Assembly (NCBI GenBank): GCA_041390105.1
Contig: JAWKQO010000003.1
Span: 434,001-498,000, forward strand
DNA: 64,000 nucleotides
DNA from: Gemmatimonadota bacterium
GTDB taxonomy: Bacteria > Gemmatimonadota > Gemmatimonadetes > Longimicrobiales > Gaopeijiaceae
Direction of reading: 5' to 3'
Shown here: piece after piece, positions 10,114 to 17,880 of the stretch
Layout of the letters: the number at the start of each line of letters is the position of its first letter
Position numbering within the stretch: position 1 is the stretch's first letter
Translations under genes and position numbers: made by a program
The notes under the pieces: model-generated
Database searches by the model: none
Seen by the model: only the letters and a program-made list of their open reading frames with translations
Told to the model about the DNA's origin: nothing

Positions 10114-11165
10114 CGCTGCACGCCGTCCAGGATGCGGGTCCCTTCTGCCACTCCGTAAGCACCGGTGGTGACGATGCGTTCCCCGCCCACCAGGCCCTTC
10201 AGCACTTCTACGAAGGCGCCCACCTCCGCGCCGACTTCGACGGGCGCTTCGTGCACCACCCCTGCGCTGTCGAGCACGAACACGACCAAGCCGTCCGCTT
10301 CCGGTACCAGGGCCTCGCGGGGAATCACTACGGCCCGCTCGTGACGGGCCACCGTGATGTGGGCCGCGACGGTCTCACCGGGGCGAAGCACGCGCTGGAC
10401 GCTGTCGACCGACACCCGAACGGTCACGGCTCCGGTGGCCGAATCCACCGCCGCGCTGACGCCCGCGACGTGTCCGCTGGCCAGGTCTTCCGCCTCCTGC
10501 TGGAGACTGGCGGTTACCCGGGCCGGCGCCCCGTTCGGGACACGCGCAGCCTCCGACGGAGACAATCGGAGCTGCGCTTCCAGCTTGGTGGGGTCGACGA
10601 CCTCCACTAGGACCTCCCCGCTCGTGACTGGCTGCGCGAGGGTGGCTCGCATTGCAGCGACAGTGCCGTCGATGGGTGAGCGCAGCACAGCCCTCGAGTG
10701 TGTCCGCTGCGCATCGGCAACCTCCGCATTGGCGCGGGCCCGTTCGGCGCTGGCGGCCTCCAGGTCCTTGCGGGGCAGAATACCCTGGTCCACCAGCCTC
10801 TGCGCACGGGAGAGCGCCTCCTCGGCAGTGGCGAGGGCGGCCTGGGCCTGGCGGAGGCGCTCCCCCCACACGCTGGCGTCCAGCTCCACCAGCCGCTGGC
10901 CGGCCCGCACGCGATCGCCCTCGCCTACGTCGATGGCAGTCACCACCGTCTCGCCGGGCGCCGACAGGCGCGCGTGCGCGCTCGGGTGCGCCGTGATCGT
11001 CCCGGTGGCCGTGACCACCACGTCGAAGGGACGCACCTCCGCCACCGCCGTGGAGGCCATCGTCTCCGGCGGCTGATCCTGTGGCGCGCCGTCTCCTGCA
11101 CCACAGCTCGAAGCCACCAGAACGGACAGTCCCACGGCAAGGCTGCGGGAACCCGTGCGGATCAT
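10110..11165 (-). CDS. RND periplasmic adaptor (membrane fusion protein), lipoprotein
   Basis: Bridges the RND pump and the outer-membrane factor. The 351-residue protein begins with a lipoprotein-type signal ending ...LVASSC, with Cys about residue 21. Next come a biotinyl-lipoyl half motif (VDVGEGDRVRAGQRLVELD type), a short coiled-coil hairpin of about residues 95-165, the second lipoyl half with SPIDGTV, and the beta-barrel and membrane-proximal domains ending GAYGVAEGTRILDG. The ATG at 11165 overlaps the preceding ORF as ATGA, and its own stop overlaps the pump start as ATGA. A start ten codons upstream would only add a basic tail inside the previous gene. Confidence 0.93.
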   Translation of the reverse strand: MIRTGSRSLAVGLSVLVASSCGAGDGAPQDQPPETMASTAVAEVRPFDVVVTATGTITAHPSAHARLSAPGETVVTAIDVGEGDRVRAGQRLVELDASVWGERLRQAQAALATAEEALSRAQRLVDQGILPRKDLEAASAERARANAEVADAQRTHSRAVLRSPIDGTVAAMRATLAQPVTSGEVLVEVVDPTKLEAQLRLSPSEAARVPNGAPARVTASLQQEAEDLASGHVAGVSAAVDSATGAVTVRVSVDSVQRVLRPGETVAAHITVARHERAVVIPREALVPEADGLVVFVLDSAGVVHEAPVEVGAEVGAFVEVLKGLVGGERIVTTGAYGVAEGTRILDGVQR

Positions 11166-13660
11166 GGAGTGCCTCCTCCGGCGCTGAACGCCCATTCGAG
11201 CCCCGCGCGTGCCGCGCGAGCGGCGACGTACGCATCGACCTCCCGCTGCAGCGCGGCCAGCGCGCTCCGGCGCGCTTCCAAGGTGCTTGCCAGCGGATAC
11301 GCTCCCTCTCGGTATGCCTGTTGAATCAGGGCGGCGACCTGCTCCGCTTCGCGAGCAGCCGGCACATCGACCGACAGGCGCGACTCAGCGACCGTCCAGG
11401 CGCGTTCAGCTTCTCCGCGAAACAGAGCCACTTGGCGGGCGGTTTCGTCTTGATCGGCTCGCGCTGCCACCAGATTGGCCTCCGCCTCGCGTACACGCGC
11501 CGTGCTCCGATCGAACCACGGGAGGGGGATCGCGACCCCGACGGTCGGAAGCACGCCGGACTCCGCCCCGCTGGGGTCGCCAGTCTCGAACCCGAAGCGT
11601 AGGGCCGGGACCGGAATCCGGTCCCGGCGAGCCGCGCTCAGCAGAGCCACCTGGGCTGTCGTGCGCGCAGTTGCCGCCTGCAGACGCGACGGCGTTTCCT
11701 CTCCGACGGAAGGACGATCCGGGACCTGGGCCAGGGGATCCGCCAGCTGAAGACGCGCCTCGTTCACCGGCAGTCCCAACAGGGACTGTAAAGCAGTCAC
11801 TGCACTGATGGCCGACAGTGAGTCCGCCAGTGCGGCACTCCGTTGCTCCGCGAACGCGACCCGTGCGACCTGGACGTCCAGCGCACTCGCGTCCCCCGCG
11901 GCCTCGCGCGCCTCGGCAATGCGGACCAGCTCCTCACCATCGATTGCCGCCTGCCGCGAAAGCTCAGCACGCGCTCGCGCGCCGAGCGCCTGAGCATACG
12001 CCAACTCCACCTGGTAGCGGAGATCGGCCCGTGCGGCCGCTAGGGTCCACTCCGCTCCACTCAGCTCGGCGCTCGCGGCGTCCAGGCGCGGACCTCGCTT
12101 CACGAGGGCGTCCAGAGGCTGCTCGAGCTCCATGTGGTAGTTGGGGACGGACCTGCTGTATCCGAGGGCGAGCGCGGGGTTGTCGAATGCCTTCGCTTGG
12201 CGGAACGCCGCGCGAGCGGCCTCCACGCGCGCCTGCGCGAGCGCGAGAGTGGGCGCCTTGGCCTGCGCCCGCTCCAAGACCTCCGCCAGCGAGAGGGATT
12301 GCGGCGCGGCAGACGATTGCTGCGCAGAGAGCGAGCCTGCTTCGAGGAAGACCGAAGTGGCGAGGACCATCGCCGCTCCCGCAAGCAGGCGGCGGAAACT
12401 CACCCGCACGCGCGTCCCTCGCCCATCCCCCTGCGTGACGGTGAGCTGTGCTCCGTGTGCCTCCGCGATGGAGCGCGCGATGGCGAGGCCGAGGCCGCTT
12501 CCAGCCGCGCCGGTACGGGCAGCGTCGGCGCGGACGAATCGCTCGAACACATGCGGGAGGACGTCCGGCGGGATCCCGGGACCATCGTCCTCCACTTCTA
12601 CGACGGCTCTATCTCCATGCGCGGTGACCGATGCCGATACTCGACCTCCGCTGGGTGTGTATTTCACGGCATTATCCAGTAGGATGACCAGTAGGCGCAG
12701 CACCAGATCCCGGTCCGCGAAGACTTGTACTTCGTCGAACTCTGCAAGTCTCAGTCGGATGTCTTTCTGACGAGCCAGCGTTCCCACGAGCCGAGCAGCT
12801 TGCACCACCAGGTCGTCCAAGAACAGCGGCGCTTTGTTGGCTCGGAGCTTCTGCTCGTCGGCGGCGGCAAGGAACAGGAGATCGTCGATCAGTCTGCCCA
12901 ACCGCTGGGCCTCGCTGGCAATGTCCTGCAACGCAGCGACGTACTCCTCGGCCTCTCGTGGACGATCCAGCGCCACCTCCGACCGGGCAAGCATCACCGC
13001 CGTGGGCGTCCTCAGCTCGTGGGAGGCGTCGGCAACGAATCGACGCGTACGGGCCATGGAGTTGCGAACGGGCTCCAAGGCGCGGTCCGCGAGAAAGCGA
13101 CCCCCCATGCCGACAAGTCCCAACGCCCCGGCCGCAGCGAGCAGAAACGTCAAGAGAAGTGCAGGATACTGTTGCTCCAACTCGACGGCATCTGCCACGG
13201 CAAGTACCCGGTAGGGTGCACCCCCGACCTCGACGGCCCGGCCGTAGACCCGCCAGGAGCGCTCATCTCCGGTCTCGAGTTTCTGCCATACCTCAGAGCG
13301 TGTTCGCAACGTATCCGCAGATTCTTTGAGAAACGCGGGTAGCGGAGTGCCGGCCAGCGGCCCCCCGTCGGCGGTGAGTACGTGGATCTGGATTCCTGGG
13401 ATGACCAGTTCGTCGAGGGCATCCACGAGCGGAACCCCGAGCGTACGTTCACGCTCCCGGACCCGCAGCGCACGCTCCGCCTCGGCGGTGGCGGCGACCA
13501 GTTGGCGGTCGACCACAGCGCGCACCTGGCGGCTCACAGCCAGGTAGACGGCACCCCCGAAGAGCGCCAGAATCACCGCGCTGACTCCCACGTACCAGCG
13601 GGTGAGCCGGGCGCGCGCCGTTCGTACCGCCCGATCGTCGGCGCCGCTCTTGCTGGTCAT
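11162..13660 (-). CDS. Sensor histidine kinase fused in frame to a TolC-like outer-membrane efflux factor
   Basis: One uninterrupted 832-codon frame encodes two proteins normally made separately. Residues 1-423 are a complete OmpR-partner kinase: TM1 about 22-44, a periplasmic sensor of about 110 residues, TM2 about 167-190, H-box with His214 in DASHELRTP, N-box LLDNAVKYTP, DDGPGIPP and GSGLGLAIA. It ends in GTRVRVSF, the usual kinase C-terminus. Residues 420-832 are a complete outer-membrane factor: a Sec-type signal (MSFRRLLAGAAMVLAT if begun at the GTG of codon 420, cleavage near SLSA/QQ), then two TolC repeats rich in Ala-coiled coil. The ATG overlaps the regulator stop, and the stop overlaps the adaptor start. 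The product could be a fusion cut by signal peptidase, two products through internal initiation, or the result of a one-base indel. Confidence 0.88.
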   Translation of the reverse strand: MTSKSGADDRAVRTARARLTRWYVGVSAVILALFGGAVYLAVSRQVRAVVDRQLVAATAEAERALRVRERERTLGVPLVDALDELVIPGIQIHVLTADGGPLAGTPLPAFLKESADTLRTRSEVWQKLETGDERSWRVYGRAVEVGGAPYRVLAVADAVELEQQYPALLLTFLLAAAGALGLVGMGGRFLADRALEPVRNSMARTRRFVADASHELRTPTAVMLARSEVALDRPREAEEYVAALQDIASEAQRLGRLIDDLLFLAAADEQKLRANKAPLFLDDLVVQAARLVGTLARQKDIRLRLAEFDEVQVFADRDLVLRLLVILLDNAVKYTPSGGRVSASVTAHGDRAVVEVEDDGPGIPPDVLPHVFERFVRADAARTGAAGSGLGLAIARSIAEAHGAQLTVTQGDGRGTRVRVSFRRLLAGAAMVLATSVFLEAGSLSAQQSSAAPQSLSLAEVLERAQAKAPTLALAQARVEAARAAFRQAKAFDNPALALGYSRSVPNYHMELEQPLDALVKRGPRLDAASAELSGAEWTLAAARADLRYQVELAYAQALGARARAELSRQAAIDGEELVRIAEAREAAGDASALDVQVARVAFAEQRSAALADSLSAISAVTALQSLLGLPVNEARLQLADPLAQVPDRPSVGEETPSRLQAATARTTAQVALLSAARRDRIPVPALRFGFETGDPSGAESGVLPTVGVAIPLPWFDRSTARVREAEANLVAARADQDETARQVALFRGEAERAWTVAESRLSVDVPAAREAEQVAALIQQAYREGAYPLASTLEARRSALAALQREVDAYVAARAARAGLEWAFSAGGGTP
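12320..12403 (-). other. Internal GTG start and signal-peptide region at the kinase/outer-membrane-factor junction
   Basis: The GTG at 12403-12401 is in frame with both halves and would start a classical signal peptide: Arg-Arg, about 18 hydrophobic residues, then SLSAQ. The bases 12403-12400 read GTGA. The TGA inside is one base out of phase with the kinase, so the kinase does not stop there. Every other junction of this operon uses a real ATGA stop/start overlap. This suggests the GTGA is the old boundary and that the phase was lost by an indel, or that the genes have been fused. No strong Shine-Dalgarno is seen just upstream. Confidence 0.55.
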
Positions 13661-14325
13661 GAACCCAGGCGGTATCCCGCGCCCCGCACCGTATGGATCA
13701 GCGGAACGTCGGACCCCCCGTCGATCTTCTTACGGAGGCGCCACACCAGCACCTTGAGCAGATTGCCGAAGGGATCGTGATTCTCATCCCAAACGTAGGC
13801 GGTGAGTTCGGCACGGGTGACGACCTGCCCTCTGCGGCGGAGCAGGCACTCCAGCAGGGCCCACTCCTGGGCCGTCAGTGTGAGGGTGCGGCCCGCGCGC
13901 TCGACGCGGTGGCTCTGCAGGTCCACCTTCAGATCCGCAATCTGCTCGGGACCTCCCGTCAGTGTCTTGGAACGACGCCCGAGCGCCTCGATGCGCGCAA
14001 CCAGCTCGCGGAAGGAAAACGGCTTGACGAGGTAATCGTCGCCGCCAGCCCGGAAGCCCGCGAGCCGATCGTCCTCCTCCCCGAGGGCGGTGAGAAACAA
14101 TACGGGAGTATCCACAGCGTCAGCGCGCAGACGTCTGCACAGCTCGACCCCATCACCACCGGGCAGTAGGACGTCGAGCACCAGCACGTCGAAGGTGCCC
14201 TCCGCGGCTGCGATGACTGCCCCTGCGAAGGTCCCCACGCCGGTCACCCGCATGCCATGGTCCTCGAGACCGTGCACCAACGTCTTGCGCAGCGCCGCTT
14301 CGTCTTCGACGACCAGGACCTTCAC
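13657..14325 (-). CDS. OmpR/PhoB-family response regulator
   Basis: Cytoplasmic transcription factor phosphorylated by the adjacent kinase. The 222-residue protein has a receiver domain with acidic pocket Glu7/Asp8, phospho-acceptor Asp51 in LVLDVLLPGGDG, the conserved Lys in DDYLVKPFSFREL, then a winged-helix domain with TAQEWALLECL and a GAGYRL end, typical of CopR/QseB-type regulators. The start is GTG at 14325, nine bases after the PepSY stop. Its TGA overlaps the kinase ATG as ATGA. It probably controls its own operon; candidate sites are given for the 14719-14950 gap. Confidence 0.94.
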   Translation of the reverse strand: MKVLVVEDEAALRKTLVHGLEDHGMRVTGVGTFAGAVIAAAEGTFDVLVLDVLLPGGDGVELCRRLRADAVDTPVLFLTALGEEDDRLAGFRAGGDDYLVKPFSFRELVARIEALGRRSKTLTGGPEQIADLKVDLQSHRVERAGRTLTLTAQEWALLECLLRRRGQVVTRAELTAYVWDENHDPFGNLLKVLVWRLRKKIDGGSDVPLIHTVRGAGYRLGS

Positions 14326-14334
14326 CGGCCGCTC

Positions 14335-14718
14335 TCAGTGCTCGGACGCATGCCCTTCTTCCTCGTGTTCGGCCGCCTCGTGTTCCGCGCTCTCGTGTTC
14401 CACTCGAACGATGGCTCCGGTGGTGGCGTCCACCCAGACCTCTTGGACGCCCTCCTCCCCGTCAACTTCGATGTCGAACGAGTACACCAGTCGACCCTCC
14501 TCCCGTTCGAGCTCCGCCGATTCGATCTCGCCTCCGGGCACCCGTGCGAGTGCCGTCCGACGGGCAGTGGCGTCGTCGATCCGCGCCTGGGCCGCGAGGC
14601 CGGGCTCCGCCTCTTTGGTCCGCACCTCACCCGTGCAGGAAGCCAAACCCGCCAAGGCAAGCCCCATCACGAGACCCGCGCGACCGGCCGAGAGTCGTGT
14701 CTGCCGGAATGCATCCAT
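14335..14718 (-). CDS. PepSY-domain lipoprotein with His/Glu-rich tail
   Basis: A 127-residue exported protein with a lipobox ending GLASC (Cys about 28), one PepSY domain (ARVPGGEIESAELEREEG and EVWVDATTGAIV) and a C-terminal tail whose last 21 residues contain five His and nine Glu. PepSY proteins are often encoded beside OmpR-type two-component systems, and some modulate sensing or metal handling. The tail could bind divalent metal. It is the first gene of the operon, with the regulator starting nine bases later. Starts further upstream exist in frame but would lie in the divergent promoter region and lack a signal sequence. Confidence 0.82.
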   Translation of the reverse strand: MDAFRQTRLSAGRAGLVMGLALAGLASCTGEVRTKEAEPGLAAQARIDDATARRTALARVPGGEIESAELEREEGRLVYSFDIEVDGEEGVQEVWVDATTGAIVRVEHESAEHEAAEHEEEGHASEH

Positions 14719-14950
14719 GTCTGAACCGCCTATCCGAGGTGTTCCCGCGAGCCGATGGCACGGGCTAGAGGAATCTAGGGGGGCCGGCTTACGGCAACCT
14801 TTCAGGGGGCCCGGGCAGCATCGGAGCGACCGTTCCGACGGGGCAGTGTGGCTTGCTCGCGCCCGGAACTGCAAGGTGGCTGAAAGGTCGCCCTGCCCAC
14901 CTTCAACCTTGGGCCTCCGTGACGCTGGACCCGCCAGACGCAAATCACCC
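14719..14950. promoter_or_regulatory. Divergent promoter region, PepSY/RND operon versus PAP2 gene
   Basis: This 232-base gap separates divergent starts. The 9-mer ACCTTTCAG at 14797-14805 recurs as its exact reverse complement CTGAAAGGT at 14880-14888. The copies could be sites for the OmpR-type regulator, which normally binds paired repeats. I cannot identify -10 or -35 elements with confidence. Confidence 0.35.
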
Positions 14951-15856
14951 ATGCCGCTTGCCGCACTCCTTCCTCGGAAGCTGTCGATTCATCACCCAGC
15001 CGTCGCTGCTCTCGCAGCGGCTCTTGTCATCTGTGGGACTGCTGAGGCGCAGGTCGCGACCCCTGACAGTGTCCATACAGCGTCGACCGTCCCCGTGGCG
15101 AGGATTGCCGTCGCTAGCGGTGCGCTGATCCTTGGGACTGAACTGGACGAATTCGCCCGTGCCCTGGCCCAGTCCTCCGCTGCGCAAGGAAGTCGAACCG
15201 TGGCCGGGTTCGCCTCCGCCTTCGAACCGCTGGGAACGGCTTGGCCGTCGCTCATTGGCGGCAGCCTCTATCTCGCCGCGCGCATCGGCGGCTACCATGA
15301 CACGGCGGACATCGCCGGGCACGTGACAACCAGCATTCTCGCAGCAAGCGCCGCGTCGGGCTTGGCCAAGTTCGCGTTCGGGAGGGCACGTCCGTACCTC
15401 CCGTCCTCCGACGACGGGGCCCTGGCGCCTTTCCGCGCGCTTGCCGACGGCGGATATACCTCCTTTCCCTCCGGCCATACCACCGCCGCCTTCGCCATGG
15501 CCTCCGCCCTTTCGGCGGAACTGTCCGACCGCTGGCCGCGCCTGGCTCCCATCGCTCCCACAGTTCTCTACACAGCAGCGAGCCTCACGGGGTTCGCCCG
15601 CGTATACCACGACCGGCATTGGCTCACCGATGTCGTGGCGGGTGCCATGCTAGGACGGTGGGTGGGCCTGCAGGTTGTGCGGCACGCCCACGCGGAAGAC
15701 GCAGGGTCATCTGCAATCGAGCCGTTTGTCGCCCTGGGTCCCACCGGCGGCTGGGCGGCAGGGATTCGCATCGGACGTCCCGGCGGGGGATCGACGTGGC
15801 GCGCCAGTCCGACACCGTGCACGGCGGGCGTGCGTTGTCCTCTGAGTGAAAGGTAG
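14951..15856 (+). CDS. Secreted PAP2-superfamily phosphatase
   Basis: Acid-phosphatase/lipid-phosphatase fold enzyme acting outside the cytoplasm. The 301-residue protein has a signal peptide ending about GTAEAQ and the three PAP2 motifs: KFAFGRARP, YTSFPSGHTT with the catalytic-acid His, and ARVYHDRHWLTD, which carries the nucleophile His and supporting Asp. Several hydrophobic helices surround them. The long C-terminal part resembles the region seen in outer-membrane or periplasmic PAP2 proteins of related bacteria. The ATG at 14951 begins right at the signal peptide. It may dephosphorylate undecaprenyl or other lipid phosphates; the substrate cannot be read from sequence. Confidence 0.87.
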   Translation: MPLAALLPRKLSIHHPAVAALAAALVICGTAEAQVATPDSVHTASTVPVARIAVASGALILGTELDEFARALAQSSAAQGSRTVAGFASAFEPLGTAWPSLIGGSLYLAARIGGYHDTADIAGHVTTSILAASAASGLAKFAFGRARPYLPSSDDGALAPFRALADGGYTSFPSGHTTAAFAMASALSAELSDRWPRLAPIAPTVLYTAASLTGFARVYHDRHWLTDVVAGAMLGRWVGLQVVRHAHAEDAGSSAIEPFVALGPTGGWAAGIRIGRPGGGSTWRASPTPCTAGVRCPLSER

Positions 15857-15907
15857 ATGCAAGCTGCCGAGTGCGATCATGGGGTTGCCATCAACCAGGA
15901 GGAGTTC

Positions 15908-16591
15908 ATGTGGAACCCGCAAACGCGCAGTCGAACCCTGGCGCGAGCGTCCGCTTGGGTGGCGCTCGCCCTCGCAGGGGGCTGCTCCGACGCCACTGGT
16001 CCCGTGGTGCCCGTGTCCTTGCAGGCCGCCGGACATCACGCCGAGAGTGTATACGAGCAGGTCTTCAGTGACCAATGGAGTGCGGCCAAGACGTTCGCCG
16101 ACAGTCTGGCTCAGGATCTGGACGACATGGATCGTCAGGGGGTGGCGGCCACCACGGCTCGAGCCGAGCTACGGACTTCGTTCGCCGGCCTCGATGCGGC
16201 GCTGATCACGCGCGAGCGCTTCGTGGCCTTGGACGGGGCGAACGAGATGACCCGGGTGGTGGCGGAGCTCACCGAGATGCACCACCCCTCCGTGCCGACT
16301 GAGATCACCCTGTTGGACTACTACGGCCGTGTTCTACAGATCCAATCGGAACGGGACGACCGAACCGCGCTGGCCACCGGCGTGGACGGGTTGCGACTCA
16401 CCTGGGATGCGGTCCGCGCCAAGGTGGTGGCCCGACCCCAGGGTGCCGCTGCTGCCGCTGACTTCGACGCCCTCGTGCTCTTGGCCGAGTCCACTGCGGA
16501 GCCCACTGCCTTCGCCGACCTCTCGGTGCGCATCCTGGATGCAGTCGACGTGCTCGAGCAGCTGTTTCCGGCGTCGGATGCGCCTGATTGA
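15908..16591 (+). CDS. Lipoprotein of unknown function
   Basis: A 227-residue protein with a lipobox ALAGGC (Cys about 28) and a mostly alpha-helical body, with conserved-looking acidic and Ala-rich helices. I recognise no domain. The ATG at 15908 follows an excellent AGGAGG Shine-Dalgarno with a five-base spacer, which decides the start over an in-frame ATG 17 codons upstream. It sits 51 bases after the PAP2 gene on the same strand and may be co-transcribed. A helical-bundle metal or ligand-binding role is possible but unsupported. Confidence 0.75.
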   Translation: MWNPQTRSRTLARASAWVALALAGGCSDATGPVVPVSLQAAGHHAESVYEQVFSDQWSAAKTFADSLAQDLDDMDRQGVAATTARAELRTSFAGLDAALITRERFVALDGANEMTRVVAELTEMHHPSVPTEITLLDYYGRVLQIQSERDDRTALATGVDGLRLTWDAVRAKVVARPQGAAAAADFDALVLLAESTAEPTAFADLSVRILDAVDVLEQLFPASDAPD

Positions 16592-16612
16592 CCCATCGCC
16601 GAGGGGACGACC

Positions 16613-16650
16613 GGCCGCGGTAGCCGTTCCAGGACGACGCTACCGTGGCC
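16613..16650. terminator. Bidirectional terminator-like hairpin between convergent genes
   Basis: A 12-bp stem with one G-T wobble (GGCCGCGGTAGC pairing with GCTACCGTGGCC) and a 14-base loop. It lies between the plus-strand lipoprotein stop and the minus-strand VIT stop. No T-run follows on either side. Confidence 0.5.
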
Positions 16651-16680
16651 GAGGTCCCGTCGCCGGGGGGACCCGCATCC

Positions 16681-17376
16681 TCACAGCGCCCCACCCAACC
16701 AGCGGCCAGCACCGGCCGTGACCAGCATGGCCACCGCACCCCAGAAGGTGACTCGCGCCGCGGCTCGAAGGGCGGGGGCGCCCCCGACGCGGGCGGCCAA
16801 CGTTCCCAGTAGGGCCAGACACACCAAGGATGCCAGCACGACCGTAGGAACCACCGATGACGACGGGGCCAGCACCGCCGCCGCGAGCGGCAAGGCCGCG
16901 CCGGCGGCGAAACTGGCAGCAGAAGACAGCGCTGCCTGCAGGGGGCGGGCAGTGGCCAGCTCCGTGATCCCCAACTCGTCGCGGGCGTGAGCCGTCAACG
17001 CGTCCTGGGCCATCATCTGCTCCGCAACCTGGAGGGCCAACGCCGAGTCGAGGCCGCGGCCCCGGTAGATCGCTGCCAGCTCCTCCGTCTCCGCAGCCCG
17101 ATCGTTGGCCAACTCGGAGCGCTCCCGTTTCAGATCGGCCCGCTCGGTGTCTGCCTGTGAGCTGACGGATACGTACTCGCCCGCAGCCATCGAGAGCGCA
17201 CCGCCGACCAGCCCGGCCATACCCGCGATCAGAATCTGCGCGGAGCTCGCATGCGACGCGGCAACCCCGGAAACCAGGCTTGCCACCGAGACGATCCCGT
17301 CGTTTGCCCCAAGCACGGATGCTCGCAGCCAACCGATGTGTTGTGCCCTGTGACGCTCGGCGTGCCCGGGGCTCAT
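16681..17376 (-). CDS. VIT1/CCC1-family iron/manganese transporter
   Basis: Integral membrane transporter family that moves Fe2+ or Mn2+, known from plant and yeast vacuoles and from bacteria. The 231-residue protein has TM1 with LGANDGIVSVASLVSG, TM2 with GALSMAAGEYVSVSSQ, a charged cytoplasmic metal-binding loop rich in Glu and Arg at about residues 75-130, and three further helices. The ATG at 17376 overlaps the stop of a 44-codon ORF as ATGA and matches the conserved N-terminus (HRAQHIGWLRASVLGANDG). Direction of transport in bacteria is usually out of the cytosol, so detoxification is the likely role. Confidence 0.9.
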   Translation of the reverse strand: MSPGHAERHRAQHIGWLRASVLGANDGIVSVASLVSGVAASHASSAQILIAGMAGLVGGALSMAAGEYVSVSSQADTERADLKRERSELANDRAAETEELAAIYRGRGLDSALALQVAEQMMAQDALTAHARDELGITELATARPLQAALSSAASFAAGAALPLAAAVLAPSSSVVPTVVLASLVCLALLGTLAARVGGAPALRAAARVTFWGAVAMLVTAGAGRWLGGAL

Positions 17377-17507
17377 GACCAGACCCTCAGCATGGTGGGC
17401 CCGTCGCCTTCGAGAGGCGATGGCTCCGGACTGCCAGCTTGGTGCACCCAAGCCACCAGCGACGATTCGCCGAAGGGCGGGGCGACGGTCTCAACCTGTG
17501 GTTTCAT
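17373..17507 (-). CDS. 44-residue small ORF translationally coupled to the VIT transporter
   Basis: Begins MKPQVETVAPPFGESSLVAW and ends MLRVWS. It has a very strong AGGAGGG Shine-Dalgarno nine bases before its ATG, and its TGA overlaps the VIT ATG as ATGA. This is the only clear ribosome-binding site feeding the VIT gene, so translation of the small ORF probably drives VIT synthesis. The peptide is soluble, Pro/Glu-rich and without a recognised domain. It could be a leader peptide, a small cytosolic protein, or the N-terminal remnant of a lost gene. No transmembrane or metal-binding Cys pattern is visible. Confidence 0.6.
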   Translation of the reverse strand: MKPQVETVAPPFGESSLVAWVHQAGSPEPSPLEGDGPTMLRVWS

Positions 17508-17542
17508 AATCACTTACCCTCCTGGCGCCGGGTTTGAGGGCT

Positions 17543-17880
17543 ATGGGTGGCAGACGTTACATGGGCGGCACCGCCCAGCAGTCCCGGGCGGTGATCAAGG
17601 TACGCAACGACAGGTCGGTCCCCGAGATGGTCTTCCTCGAACAAGCGGACTTCGACGTCAGGCTGGGCAAGGTTCCGCTCGTGATGGTCCCGTTGGGCGA
17701 CGACGGCCATCTGCCTCCGACGCCGGACTCGATGACGGTGATCGCCAATCCCGGTCCGGACCAGGCCACCCCAACAACACACAACGAGCGGGACGTCCGC
17801 GCGATGATGTTCCTCGAGGAAGGTGCATTCGACTTGCGCCGCCAGGCCGTCGGAGCCGCTCTCCCCATCAATGCCGCTCG
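17543..17880 (+). CDS. Possible truncated gene with two in-frame repeats (remnant)
   Basis: This plus-strand frame shows strong third-position G/C bias, higher than the opposite-strand frames. It encodes a repeated unit 59 codons apart: NDRSVPEMVFLEQADFDVRL (encoded to about 17662) and NERDVRAMMFLEEGAFDLRR (to about 17839). Conservation of a protein-level repeat argues that it is or was translated. The open frame continues to 18247, but past about 17880 it becomes Arg/Pro-rich antisense to the HAD gene, so the true 3' end is unclear or lost. No family recognised. The start could be the TTG at 17534 or ATG at 17543. The coordinates are therefore approximate. Confidence 0.35.
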
